A stretch of 37,494 nt of DNA. Source: Armatimonadota bacterium (GTDB lineage: Bacteria > Armatimonadota > UBA5829). Made by a program: the position numbers and the translations under genes. The notes beneath the pieces were generated by a model, which ran no database searches, was not told the origin of the DNA, and was given only the letters and a program-made list of their open reading frames with translations. The stretch is from the NCBI GenBank assembly GCA_029907315.1, contig JARYME010000021.1, forward strand, positions 1 through 37,494, in the 5' to 3' direction. This document shows positions 1 to 7,478 of the stretch, in pieces. Position 1 is the stretch's first letter; every line of letters starts with the position of its first letter.

Positions 1-1
1 C

Positions 2-1336
2 CTATCGTTTCCCATCGTCAGGCTTCCTCTAGAGATGACTGAGGAGTCGTTGGCGCGAGAGTTCTTCGCATCAAAAGTAATGTGGTCGGGATTTGCCGTT
101 GCTGCGGCGATAAACATCCTGAATGGCCTTCACGAGTATTTTCCCAACCTGCCTCACCTACAGACGAGGCACACTTGGATAGTTTTCAGAATGCCTCCGT
201 GGAGCGCAATACGAGGGTTCTGCACCACCTTTTACCCTTTCGCGATAGGGCTTGCCTTTTTAGTTCCGCTGGATGTGTCTTTTTCATGCTGGTTTTTCTA
301 TCTGTTCGCGAAGGCGCAGGCTGTAGTCGGCTACCAGCTGGGCTACGGAAACGTGCCTGATTTCCCATTCGTTACAGAACAGAGCATAGGCGCATGGCTT
401 GCATTTGGGGTTTCGTTGGTGTACCTGAGCAGAAGGCATCTACTGAGAGCAATCAGGACGGCTCTAAGCCCGCCCGACGGAAGCGATGCTGGTGAACCCA
501 TGTCCTATCGAACTGCGTTTTGGGGTTTCTTGGCGGGCGCGCTGATTTTCTTCTGGTTTTGGTACGCAGCGGGCATGAGCCTGATTTGGGCCGCCGTCAC
601 GACGGGTGTATACTTGCTTCTTTCAATGTGCATAACGCGCGTCAGAGCGGAGGCTGGCGGTCAACACACCGTTTGGGATTTGGAGCCGATGAATTTGATG
701 CGGTTGTTCGATTCCCGCTTGGTGGGAAGCGCAAATCTGGCGGTAGCCGCGCTCAGCCACTGGTATTGGCGGCTGAATCGGAGCCATGTTATGCCCAGCC
801 AACTCGAGGCGTTCAAAATGGCTCAGGAGCACGGTTTAGAGCTGAGGCGCCTGGTACCTCCGATGCTCGGAGCGTTTGCGTTGGCAACGGTATGCGGGAT
901 GTGGAGCTGTTTGGACGTGTTGTACCGCGAGGGTGCGCCGGCGTGTCTCGGCTATGCAACGTGGACTGGTGTGGAAAGCTTCAATTGGTTGGGCAATGCT
1001 GTGAGTCAGGGCTTCAAAGCGGAGGCGTCGCGTTGGTCAGCCGTGTGCGCCGGTGGGTGCTTCGTGTTCCTGCTGGCCTGGCTTAGGTCGCGCTTTGTAT
1101 GGTTCCCTTTTCATCCTTTGGGCTACTGTATCGGACCCGCCCTCATATGGTTGTGGTTGCCGTTTCTCATCGCGTGGGCGATCAAACTGGTGATACTGCG
1201 TTACGGAGGTCTGAAACTGTACCGCCGGTCACTACCGTTCTTTCTCGGTTTGGTGCTCGGAGATTACGTGACGGGTGCGCTCTGGTCTCTCATAGGGGTA
1301 GTCTGGAACGTTCCCGTTTACCAGATATTCCATTAG
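2..1336 (+). CDS. DUF6785/DUF6784 family polytopic membrane protein, 5'-truncated by the window edge
   Basis: The reading frame is open from base 2, so the start codon lies outside the window. The first in-window ATG (35) is internal: it sits in the stretch FPIVRLPLEM, which is typical of the middle of these proteins. About 444 residues are visible, with many hydrophobic segments. The conserved pattern RAEAGGQHTVWDLEPMN is followed by HWYWRLNRSHVMPSQLEAFK. The C-terminal block has WFPFHPLGY, then ILRYGGLKLYRR and PFFLGLVLGDY, which I recognise as the DUF6784 end of DUF6785 proteins. These are large OPT-like membrane proteins common in Armatimonadota and Planctomycetes, and no substrate is established. 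The family and partial status are well supported; any transport role is inference. Confidence 0.82.
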   Translation, partial: LSFPIVRLPLEMTEESLAREFFASKVMWSGFAVAAAINILNGLHEYFPNLPHLQTRHTWIVFRMPPWSAIRGFCTTFYPFAIGLAFLVPLDVSFSCWFFYLFAKAQAVVGYQLGYGNVPDFPFVTEQSIGAWLAFGVSLVYLSRRHLLRAIRTALSPPDGSDAGEPMSYRTAFWGFLAGALIFFWFWYAAGMSLIWAAVTTGVYLLLSMCITRVRAEAGGQHTVWDLEPMNLMRLFDSRLVGSANLAVAALSHWYWRLNRSHVMPSQLEAFKMAQEHGLELRRLVPPMLGAFALATVCGMWSCLDVLYREGAPACLGYATWTGVESFNWLGNAVSQGFKAEASRWSAVCAGGCFVFLLAWLRSRFVWFPFHPLGYCIGPALIWLWLPFLIAWAIKLVILRYGGLKLYRRSLPFFLGLVLGDYVTGALWSLIGVVWNVPVYQIFH

Positions 1337-1371
1337 GGTAAGATGGTGACGGTAGCCGCGTCGAGGCGCGG

Positions 1372-1421
1372 TGGGATGCGCAATGGTTCGGTTTTAAAGT
1401 ACCCGTCGCAACTGCATCCCA
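1372..1421. repeat. 8-bp inverted repeat downstream of the DUF6785 gene
   Basis: TGGGATGC (1372-1379) is perfectly complementary to GCATCCCA (1414-1421) across a 34-nt loop. No U-tract follows directly, so it is a poor intrinsic terminator. It may be a 3'-end stem of the upstream transcript or an operator ahead of the next promoter. Confidence 0.4.
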
Positions 1422-1450
1422 AAATAATTGCCAGTTTTTTGGTCAACCTC

Positions 1451-1479
1451 TTGACAAGACGAAAAAGGGAAGTGATAAT
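1451..1479 (+). promoter_or_regulatory. Sigma-70 type promoter for the PEP-CTERM-like gene
   Basis: A perfect -35 TTGACA (1451-1456) is separated by 17 nt from GATAAT (1474-1479), one mismatch from TATAAT. Transcription would start near 1486, giving a structured leader of about 120 nt before the GTG at 1609. Confidence 0.65.
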
Positions 1480-1481
1480 GC

Positions 1482-1590
1482 CAGTGAGGGTAGTGGCGGC
1501 GTGAGCCGCCGGTTTTTCACTGCCTGGGGGATGGCTGGCGAACCCCCAGCCAGTCATGTTTGTCATAACGAAAAAGGTGCCTGTGCACCA
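1482..1590 (+). promoter_or_regulatory. Structured 5' leader with a terminator-like hairpin (candidate cis-regulatory RNA)
   Basis: The predicted leader holds several nested hairpins. GGCGGC-GTGA-GCCGCC (1495-1510) is a GC stem capped by a GNRA tetraloop, followed by GGTTTTT, which looks like an intrinsic terminator. An outer pair CAGTGA (1482-1487) / TCACTG (1516-1521) encloses it. A second stem pairs TGGCTGG with CCAGCCA (about 1532-1553). GGTGC-CTGT-GCACC (1576-1589) lies just before the Shine-Dalgarno. It does not match a riboswitch class I can recognise by eye. If the promoter at 1451 is right, the terminator lies within the leader and could act as an attenuator. Confidence 0.4.
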
Positions 1591-1608
1591 ACTTAAGGGA
1601 GGAGCAAA

Positions 1609-2322
1609 GTGAAGAGAACGGGGGTAGTGATAGCAGTGTTGTGCCTTGCCGCACTGGCTACAGCGGCAACGGCTGATATCGTACAGCAGACCGGGGAAGC
1701 ACGCACCCCGCCGCTGCGGCCCAACATACCGTGGGTTCAGGAGATAGCTGTAGATAAGTTCGACCCAGCATTGGGGGAGCTTCTAGCTGTCCGAGTGTGG
1801 GCTTCGGCTGAGATATACGGCTGGGCTGACGTACGGGAAGACTCGGGTCCTAGATTGCTTGGGTTCCCGGATGTTGTGGTTACAGCCGCGGTTCAGGTAT
1901 CGGCTCCTCCCGGTGCGGGGTCGGATCTGAGCATAGTTGTAAACAGTCAGGATGCAGCAAGCGGACCTTCCATATTGGGAGAACCTTCGGGGTCGGGCAG
2001 ACTTATATCTCGGTTGATCTTTCATGAGTATCGGCGCACGCCAGAGATTTGTATTGATCCTACGTTCTTCGCAAGCTACATAGCAGCAGGACCGGGTGAC
2101 AAAATAGTGCTGCCGACAACGTCAATAGCGATCAACTCGTTCATCGCCGACGCGGCGCGCCAACTCTATTTCGTTACCACCATAGCCAACGCGCAGCTGC
2201 ATGTAGACTATGAGTATCAGCCGCGTATGTCGACTGTGATGATTCCTGAAGCCGGGTCCGCTAGTCTTGCCTGCTTGGGTCTCATAGCTGGGCTGCCGTT
2301 CTTCAGAAGGTTTTTAAGGTAA
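1609..2322 (+). CDS. Secreted protein with a PEP-CTERM-like C-terminal sorting tail
   Basis: A 237-residue protein starting at GTG 1609 behind a strong AAGGGAGGAG Shine-Dalgarno (1595-1604). Residues 1-22 form a Sec signal peptide (MKRTG, then a hydrophobic run to ATADI). The last 26 residues have the layout of a PEP-CTERM anchor: IPEAGSASL, a short hydrophobic helix, then the basic end RRFLR. The motif is PEA rather than PEP. The middle is a beta-rich region that I do not recognise. In known systems such tails are processed by an exosortase and the protein is exported to the surface or matrix; no exosortase is in this window. A structured leader precedes it and a strong terminator follows, so it is probably monocistronic. 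Function unknown. Confidence 0.8.
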   Translation: MKRTGVVIAVLCLAALATAATADIVQQTGEARTPPLRPNIPWVQEIAVDKFDPALGELLAVRVWASAEIYGWADVREDSGPRLLGFPDVVVTAAVQVSAPPGAGSDLSIVVNSQDAASGPSILGEPSGSGRLISRLIFHEYRRTPEICIDPTFFASYIAAGPGDKIVLPTTSIAINSFIADAARQLYFVTTIANAQLHVDYEYQPRMSTVMIPEAGSASLACLGLIAGLPFFRRFLR

Positions 2323-2352
2323 GAAATCGCTCCGCCGTTGTCTCCTTCCTGG

Positions 2353-2384
2353 GCCCTCGCGATTCAATCGCGAGGGCTTTGTTG
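2353..2384 (+). terminator. Rho-independent terminator after the PEP-CTERM-like gene
   Basis: GCCCTCGCGA (2353-2362), a 5-nt loop, then TCGCGAGGGC (2368-2377) gives a perfect 10-bp stem followed by TTTGTTGT. Confidence 0.85.
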
Positions 2385-2449
2385 TGCTTCGACCGAACGA
2401 TGCGTTAGAGTACTTGACGGTTTGCTAATCGTTTTTAGGGTGGTGTCTG

Positions 2450-3613
2450 ATGAGCTATCTCTTGTTGGAGCCCGTGGACTTTGAGGCGCATAACGAAGAA
2501 GTGAAAAGGGTCTGGGAGGCTTACAATGCGGGCAAACCCATCAGGGTGCCTATGATGCTTGGGGTGAACCCCAGGGTAATCCTCCTGAACCCGGAGCTCA
2601 ACAGCGAAGGGATAACCTTCGCCGATTATATGAGTGATCCAGACATTATGGCTGCTGTTCAGCTCAGGACACAGAGTTATGTGAGGCATAACCTGATGCA
2701 GGATGCAGAAATGGGTCCTCCAAGTACCGGTTGGAGCATCAGTATCGACACGCAGAACACATTTGAGGCTGCATGGTTCGGTGCGATGATTGTCTATAGG
2801 GATCGGCAGGTTCCGGTAACTGAGCCTATGCTCGGCGACGACGACAAACACAAACTGTTCGACCGCGGCATTCCGGATCCTTTCGAGGGAGGAATGGCCG
2901 CCTGGAACTGGCGGTTTTACGAGCATATGCTGGCAAATAAGAGCCACTATGTGCAGGACGGCCAGCCGGTGGTTTCCGTTACTCCAGCGGGTCTTGGAAC
3001 TGACGGGCCTATGACTGTAGCTGCGAATTTGCGGGGTACGACCCAGATATGCGAGGACATCTATGAGGACCCCGACTACGTGCACCAACTGCTCGATTAC
3101 ATAACAAGCGCCACAATAGACCGAATTAAAGCCTACAGAAAAGCCCTTGGTCTGGAATTGAAGCCGCAGTGCTGGTGGTTTGCAGACGACAGCATAGAAT
3201 TGCTGTCTCCGGAAACATACCGGGAGTTTGTGCTACCGTACCACAAAACGCTGCTGAACGAGCTTGCCGGCGAGGGACCGCACAGTGTGCATCTCTGTGG
3301 ATCGGTTGATCATTTGATGTGCATTCTGAAGGAAGAGCTCAACGTTCAGGCGTGGGACGCGGGTTATCCTGTCGACTATGGAGCAATGCGTGCGAAGCTG
3401 GGCCCTGAGTTCCAAATAGCGACCGGTCCCACAGTCAGCACTCTCCTCTACGGATCACCGGAAAGCGTTTGGGATGAAACAAAACGGATACTCTCGAGCG
3501 GGATAATGCAGGGCAAGTTCATCCTGCGCGAGGCGAATAATCTGAGCCCGTGCACACCGGTAGAGAATGTGGCTGCGATGTACGAGTGTGTGCGGCAGTA
3601 CGGTAAGTACTAA
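2450..3613 (+). CDS. URO-D / MtaA-like methyltransferase-family protein
   Basis: A 387-residue cytoplasmic protein of the uroporphyrinogen decarboxylase superfamily. It has no signal peptide. The ADDSIELLSPETYREF block (about 245-260) and the C-terminal barrel half ending in GKFILREANNLSPCTP are typical of URO-D-like proteins. It carries H281-x-C283 (HLCG) and a later C368 (SPCTP). That matches the H-x-C-x(n)-C zinc motif of corrinoid:CoM methyltransferases such as MtaA and CmuA, and true haem-pathway HemE lacks it. A methyl-group or corrinoid-linked role is therefore more likely than haem synthesis, although no corrinoid protein is adjacent. The gene appears monocistronic, between a strong terminator and the sigma-factor operon. 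The exact substrate cannot be deduced. Confidence 0.85.
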   Translation: MSYLLLEPVDFEAHNEEVKRVWEAYNAGKPIRVPMMLGVNPRVILLNPELNSEGITFADYMSDPDIMAAVQLRTQSYVRHNLMQDAEMGPPSTGWSISIDTQNTFEAAWFGAMIVYRDRQVPVTEPMLGDDDKHKLFDRGIPDPFEGGMAAWNWRFYEHMLANKSHYVQDGQPVVSVTPAGLGTDGPMTVAANLRGTTQICEDIYEDPDYVHQLLDYITSATIDRIKAYRKALGLELKPQCWWFADDSIELLSPETYREFVLPYHKTLLNELAGEGPHSVHLCGSVDHLMCILKEELNVQAWDAGYPVDYGAMRAKLGPEFQIATGPTVSTLLYGSPESVWDETKRILSSGIMQGKFILREANNLSPCTPVENVAAMYECVRQYGKY

Positions 3614-3682
3614 GTGTATGCCCTTGAAACCGAGGTCGGCAGGGGTCGTCTAACCTATTAGACTGCCGAATGGGAGCTACCT

Positions 3683-4351
3683 TTGGGCAGATCGGAAGAT
3701 TACGATTTTTCAGCATCGAACGAGATGCTCCTGGAGCTCTGCAAGCTGCAGGACCAGGAGGCTCTGCGCGTACTTTTTAGGAGGCACGAGAAACCCGTAT
3801 ACAACTTGTTGTATCGAATGCTTTCGAACCACGAAGACGCGGAGGAAGCACTGGCCGATGTCTTCGTGAAGGTCTGGCGTGGTGCGGGCTCGTTCAAGGG
3901 TGAATCGAAGTTTACCACCTGGTTGTTCAAAATAGCGGCGAATACAGCCCGTGATTTTCTCCGTGCCAGGATGGTGCGGCGAGAGGTATCCTTGGAGGAT
4001 GGGTCAGTTAGCGAAGGGGAAGTGGCGCGAAGCGCAGCTGCTAAGAGTATAGACCCGGAAGACTGCACTGTGAGAGAAGACGAGCTGAATCGAATTACCG
4101 CTGCGCTTGACGGTCTGAGCGAAGATGACAGATTGCTGGTTACCCTTTACCACTTTCAGGGGTTGGACTATCAGGATATTTCCGAGATTACGGGAATCTC
4201 TGCTAATAACTTGAAGGTTAAGCTTTTCCGTGCACGACAGCGCCTCAAGAAGCTGTGCGAGGAGCTAGATGGAGGCTGTGTGGAAAATGAACTGCGAAGA
4301 AGTACAACCGATTCTTCTGGATTACGGCAAGGGGCGTGTGAGTGGTCCTGA
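3683..4351 (+). CDS. ECF-type RNA polymerase sigma factor (module 1)
   Basis: A 222-residue sigma-70-family protein of ECF architecture. Region 2 spans about 15-95 (EALRVLFRRHEKPVYNL, DAEEALADVFVKVWR, FTTWLFKIAANTARDFLR). An acidic linker follows, then region 4 at about 133-195 (LDGLSEDDRLLVTLYHFQG, YQDISEITGIS, VKLFRARQRLKK). The start is a TTG with GGGAG six bases upstream (3672-3676); no in-frame ATG or GTG fits better. The reading frame runs about 25 residues past region 4 and overlaps the downstream anti-sigma gene by 65 nt, which suggests translational coupling. It probably directs RNA polymerase to envelope-stress or metal-responsive promoters, including possibly its own, under control of the next gene. 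Confidence 0.92.
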   Translation: MGRSEDYDFSASNEMLLELCKLQDQEALRVLFRRHEKPVYNLLYRMLSNHEDAEEALADVFVKVWRGAGSFKGESKFTTWLFKIAANTARDFLRARMVRREVSLEDGSVSEGEVARSAAAKSIDPEDCTVREDELNRITAALDGLSEDDRLLVTLYHFQGLDYQDISEITGISANNLKVKLFRARQRLKKLCEELDGGCVENELRRSTTDSSGLRQGACEWS

Positions 4352-4754
4352 AGCTCGCAAAGTCAAGAATCATCTAGAGAGCTGCAAAACGTGCAAAGCT
4401 TTCCTTGAAGATGAATTGGCGTTCGACATGCGCCTGTCTGCGGTGCCCCCAGTGGAGCCGGTGAACGACGTGTGGGCGCTTGTGAGGGCTAGGACAAAAC
4501 CCAGGAGGCTCAGCCCGGCGGTTTGGTTGGTTAAGATTCGCTCCGCGAGCGCGGCTGCGAAGAGGGCTGCAGCTGCAGTTGCAGTTGTGGGTGTTGCGGC
4601 GGTTATGTTCTACAGCCTCAACTTGAATGAGCCGAATGTTGCTCCCGGTCCGGCTACGACATCGGGTGCCGACAATGTGATAGCGGTAAAGTGGTCTGAT
4701 GATCCTCTCGGAAGTCACCGAGAAGCCCTGGTCGAGTGCTTAGACAAAATGTGA
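4287..4754 (+). CDS. Zinc-binding anti-sigma factor with one membrane helix (module 1)
   Basis: A 155-residue protein counting from ATG 4287, which has GGAGG at 4271-4275 and gives the canonical N-terminus MNCEEVQPILLDY. An in-frame ATG at 4269 is the alternative start. It shows the ZAS zinc-finger pattern C3, H29, C33, C36 (NHLESCKTCK), which in this family clamps an ECF sigma factor in the cytoplasm. An alanine/valine-rich helix at about 95-115 (AAAAVAVVGVAAVMFYSL) spans the inner membrane, leaving about 35 residues in the periplasm. It overlaps the sigma gene and lies 39 nt before the Spy/CnrX-like gene, so the three form a sigma, anti-sigma, periplasmic-sensor unit. Confidence 0.88.
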   Translation: MNCEEVQPILLDYGKGRVSGPEARKVKNHLESCKTCKAFLEDELAFDMRLSAVPPVEPVNDVWALVRARTKPRRLSPAVWLVKIRSASAAAKRAAAAVAVVGVAAVMFYSLNLNEPNVAPGPATTSGADNVIAVKWSDDPLGSHREALVECLDKM

Positions 4755-4793
4755 AATAGATCCAGCTGTGTCGGTTGGCGAGCGGGTTTCGAT

Positions 4794-5573
4794 ATGCGAG
4801 GAATCATCAACAGCAGAGTGTTGATAGTGACGGTATCGCTGATCCTGGCAGTCTTTTCAGCAGTGCTTGCTGAGCCGGGATCCGTAACCGCGAGTCAGCG
4901 GGAGCAGCTGAAATCGCTGGCTGCGGAAATGAGAGACAAGACCCGCCGCGTCAGAGATGAATTGATGCGGGGACGGATGGATCTGTTTGCCGCATATCAG
5001 TCTTGGGATTTGAATGAACAGAGGGTTCGACAAGCAATTTCCAGAATCAGTAGGGCGCAGTCAGCATTATTGAATCTGCACTTGGAGAACCAGCTTGCTC
5101 TGCGCCGCATTCTCAATTCGGAGCAGTTCGCTGAGCTCTCGCGCCAGGTTGTGAGACACTGGGGACACGGTCACAAAGGCCGGTTTGGTCCCTTTGAAGA
5201 AAGCCCTCTAGACAGACTGCCCGATAAGGCGATGTTGGATGCGGCAGGGGTGTCGCCTGAACAGGCCCGAAAGATACTCCAGTTTTCTGATTCACCTCGT
5301 CGACAGGCGATAATCGACAGGTTGCAGCGCTACTCTAAGCAGCTCATAGATCTTTTCTCCTCCTACGATCTGGACACTGCCACAGCACGGCGGCTGATAG
5401 ACAAAATCCACGACTGCCAGTCGGAGCTGTTGGAACTCAACCTCGAGAAGCAGCAGGTCTTAAGGTCGGTGTTGACGCGCGAACAATTCGAGAAGCTGCG
5501 CATCGAGATGTCAAAGCGCTTTCGAATGCCGGCAGGCGGACCTCGTCCCGGGCGTCCTGTTGGCCGCAGGTAA
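4794..5573 (+). CDS. Periplasmic Spy/CnrX-like protein with a tandemly duplicated LTxxQ-type domain
   Basis: A 259-residue protein with a signal peptide (1-26, ending AVLAEP). Two homologous all-helical units follow. Unit 1 (about 41-123) ends in LNSEQFAEL; unit 2 (about 165-243) ends in LTREQFEKL. Both carry a mid-unit pattern of the type QSALLNLHLENQLALRR versus QSELLELNLEKQQVLRS. LTxxQ marks the Spy/CpxP/CnrX family of periplasmic chaperone or metal-sensing helical hairpins, which normally have one unit (about 120-150 residues) acting as a dimer. Here both halves may sit in one chain. The linker has HWGHGH (122-127), a plausible metal site. It follows an ECF sigma/anti-sigma pair, as CnrX does in cnrYXH. 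Metal sensing is inference; the duplication is visible. Confidence 0.78.
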   Translation: MRGIINSRVLIVTVSLILAVFSAVLAEPGSVTASQREQLKSLAAEMRDKTRRVRDELMRGRMDLFAAYQSWDLNEQRVRQAISRISRAQSALLNLHLENQLALRRILNSEQFAELSRQVVRHWGHGHKGRFGPFEESPLDRLPDKAMLDAAGVSPEQARKILQFSDSPRRQAIIDRLQRYSKQLIDLFSSYDLDTATARRLIDKIHDCQSELLELNLEKQQVLRSVLTREQFEKLRIEMSKRFRMPAGGPRPGRPVGRR

Positions 5574-5842
5574 GACTTTTCTGGGCGAAGCGGACTGAAC
5601 CCTTTCGAACACAAGTTTCTTCCTAACCCAGCACCTGGGATTAGTTGTCATTTTCCGGTTGTTGGTTTTCCGCGGGCGGCACTTGTACAGGAGCCCCAAG
5701 CGCTTTGGTGTGCCGACGGGGTTCGAGGCCTCAGTCCACTCGTTGGCAGAAGGCAGTTGAAGCATTAGTGTTCTATGGGGGTCTAATATTTTGATGCCGT
5801 CATTGGGAGGCATTCCAGAAAGCTTCGGACCGGTTCAGCGAG
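5574..5842. other. Intergenic region between the two ECF modules
   Basis: 269 nt with no convincing gene. Open frames here on either strand lack start signals or family features. It should contain the promoter for the second module. The best local match is an extended -10 TGTTACAAT at 5855-5863, but it falls within the start region of the annotated sigma gene and has no matching -35. Confidence 0.4.
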
Positions 5843-6490
5843 TTGGTTGGAGCATGTTACAATTGGGCCGGGGGTGACACCATAACAGCTGCCGGCAAGG
5901 ATCTTCTGGGCGCGAAGCTTCAGGAGAAACCAGATGCCACACTAGTGGCGCGGACAAAAGAAGGGGACGTCGAGGCTTTTGCGGAGCTGGTTGCGCGTCA
6001 CCAAGCCTCTGTCTACAGCGTCGTCTCGCGAATGATCTCGAGCCGTGATGACACGGAAGACATTGTCCAGGAGATCTTCGTCCGTGCATTCAAGTCGATT
6101 GGATGCTTCAAGCAAGATTCGTCGTTCGGCACGTGGATCTACCGGATCGCCGTTAATACCGCTATCAAGCACATGAGGGGATCAAAAATCCGCTCTGCCG
6201 CTTCTATCGATGATCCGGACAGTGGGCTTTCAGATACGCTCACGGACGGCGAATCTGACCGCCCGGGCGATGCGGCGGAAAAAGCGGAGCGCAGTGAAGC
6301 AGTCAGGCGGGCGGTCCAGATGCTGCCGGAGCATCATAGAGCTGTCGTCGTGCTTCACTACTTTGAGAACCTGAGCTGTGCTGAAATTGCGGAGATTATG
6401 GACTGTTCGGTGGGAACCGTTTGGTCGAGGCTTCACTATGCTTGCAAGAAGTTGAAGGGCGAGCTTTCATGGCTGAATTCGGAGTGCTGA
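5843..6490 (+). CDS. ECF-type RNA polymerase sigma factor (module 2)
   Basis: An ECF sigma factor of about 215 residues in the RpoE/SigW style. Region 2 begins at DATLVARTKEGDVEAF (about 31-46) and includes DDTEDIVQEIFVRAFKSI and FGTWIYRIAVNTAIKH. Region 4 includes MLPEHHRAVVVLHYFENLS and CAEIAEIMDCSVGTVWSRLHYACKKL. The start is uncertain. TTG 5843 is the most upstream start codon in frame (a stop lies at 5792) but has a weak Shine-Dalgarno. Later options are CTG 5906, or GTG 5945, which would cut into the conserved N-terminal helix. It lies 18 nt before its anti-sigma gene, so the two are co-transcribed. It is not a close copy of the first sigma factor. Confidence 0.9.
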   Translation: MVGACYNWAGGDTITAAGKDLLGAKLQEKPDATLVARTKEGDVEAFAELVARHQASVYSVVSRMISSRDDTEDIVQEIFVRAFKSIGCFKQDSSFGTWIYRIAVNTAIKHMRGSKIRSAASIDDPDSGLSDTLTDGESDRPGDAAEKAERSEAVRRAVQMLPEHHRAVVVLHYFENLSCAEIAEIMDCSVGTVWSRLHYACKKLKGELSWLNSEC

Positions 6491-6508
6491 CAAGAAGCGG
6501 GTGGTAAT

Positions 6509-7456
6509 ATGCTGTGCAGAACGTGCAGGCGTTTGCTGGTGGGATATGCCGAAGAAGAGCTGGACGAGCGCACGCGATTGAAGGTCGAGGCACACTTGGC
6601 TCGCTGTGGCGCGTGTTCATCGGAGTTTGAGACGGTTCGTAAGGTTGGGTGCGCTCTCAGAAAAGCAGATATTCCGGCTGCGACGCCGGCACCTGATTCC
6701 GCGTTGGGAATAATTGCACGCGTTAGCGCGGAGGTTGGTCGACAGCGTCGATACCCGCGGCTGCGGCTGACTCAGATAGCTTGTGCTTGGGCGGCTGCAC
6801 TGTTTGTCGGAGTGGTGGGTTATGGACTGCTTGCGCCGGGTACATTCCAGCGACCGGAGCCAACCATAACTCGCCCGCTGGCTATCGAATCTCATGTGAG
6901 CCGCGATTCGGGTAGTGCTCCGGCGAACGCCGGCGGGAGTGCAGCTGACCAGGTAGGGGTGGGCAAACCTTTGTCCAGTTCCGGTTCGTTGGGTGCGCCT
7001 GTCAAGACGGTACGCGTAGAGACTTCGACGCCGCGCCACAAGAGGTTCCATATCGGCCAAGTGCGCGTAGCGGCTGCGAGAGATTTGTCGGACAAGGGCG
7101 CAGCAAGAATGGCGGTTGCGCAATCGGGTGTCGTTGGTGCGAAATCGGAGGTGGAAGCTTTGGCTGACATCAAGTCAGGTGCAGACGGTGGGGCCGGTAG
7201 CAGCAGAGGCGAAAATCTGTCGGCCATACCGAAGCCTGTGGACACGGAATCACGTCGCCCAATTCTCTATGGCGACTACAGCCGGCCGGAAACGTCAGCA
7301 TCTGCCTTAGCTGGGCTATCGACGCCCGCCTCCGGGTTCGAAGTGCAGATGGCAGCGGCGGAACCGGCCGGTGCTGGATCGAACTCCGAGTCGATAGTGG
7401 ATGCCCTTACTGAAAGTGAAGGCGTGTGGCAGGTAGCCTTGTTCAGTTATCCGTAG
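6509..7456 (+). CDS. Zinc-finger anti-sigma factor with a long periplasmic domain (module 2)
   Basis: A 315-residue protein. The cytoplasmic N-terminus has C3, C6, H29, C33 and C36 (AHLARCGACSSEF), with spacing identical to the ZAS finger of module 1. A transmembrane helix lies at about 88-109 (ACAWAAALFVGVVGYGLLA). About 200 residues follow on the periplasmic side, rich in Ala, Gly, Ser and Val with low complexity, and no recognised domain. It likely sequesters the sigma factor encoded just upstream and releases it on an envelope signal, perhaps by regulated proteolysis as for RsiW/RseA (family knowledge). The gap to the downstream TPR gene is only 22 nt, so all three are probably one operon. 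Confidence 0.85.
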   Translation: MLCRTCRRLLVGYAEEELDERTRLKVEAHLARCGACSSEFETVRKVGCALRKADIPAATPAPDSALGIIARVSAEVGRQRRYPRLRLTQIACAWAAALFVGVVGYGLLAPGTFQRPEPTITRPLAIESHVSRDSGSAPANAGGSAADQVGVGKPLSSSGSLGAPVKTVRVETSTPRHKRFHIGQVRVAAARDLSDKGAARMAVAQSGVVGAKSEVEALADIKSGADGGAGSSRGENLSAIPKPVDTESRRPILYGDYSRPETSASALAGLSTPASGFEVQMAAAEPAGAGSNSESIVDALTESEGVWQVALFSYP

Positions 7457-7478
7457 TTGTATTATCGAGCAATGTGAG

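Noticed and set aside
1482-1590. Cyclic-di-GMP (GEMM) or cobalamin riboswitch
   Set aside because: The conserved cores of these classes are not present; only generic hairpins are visible.
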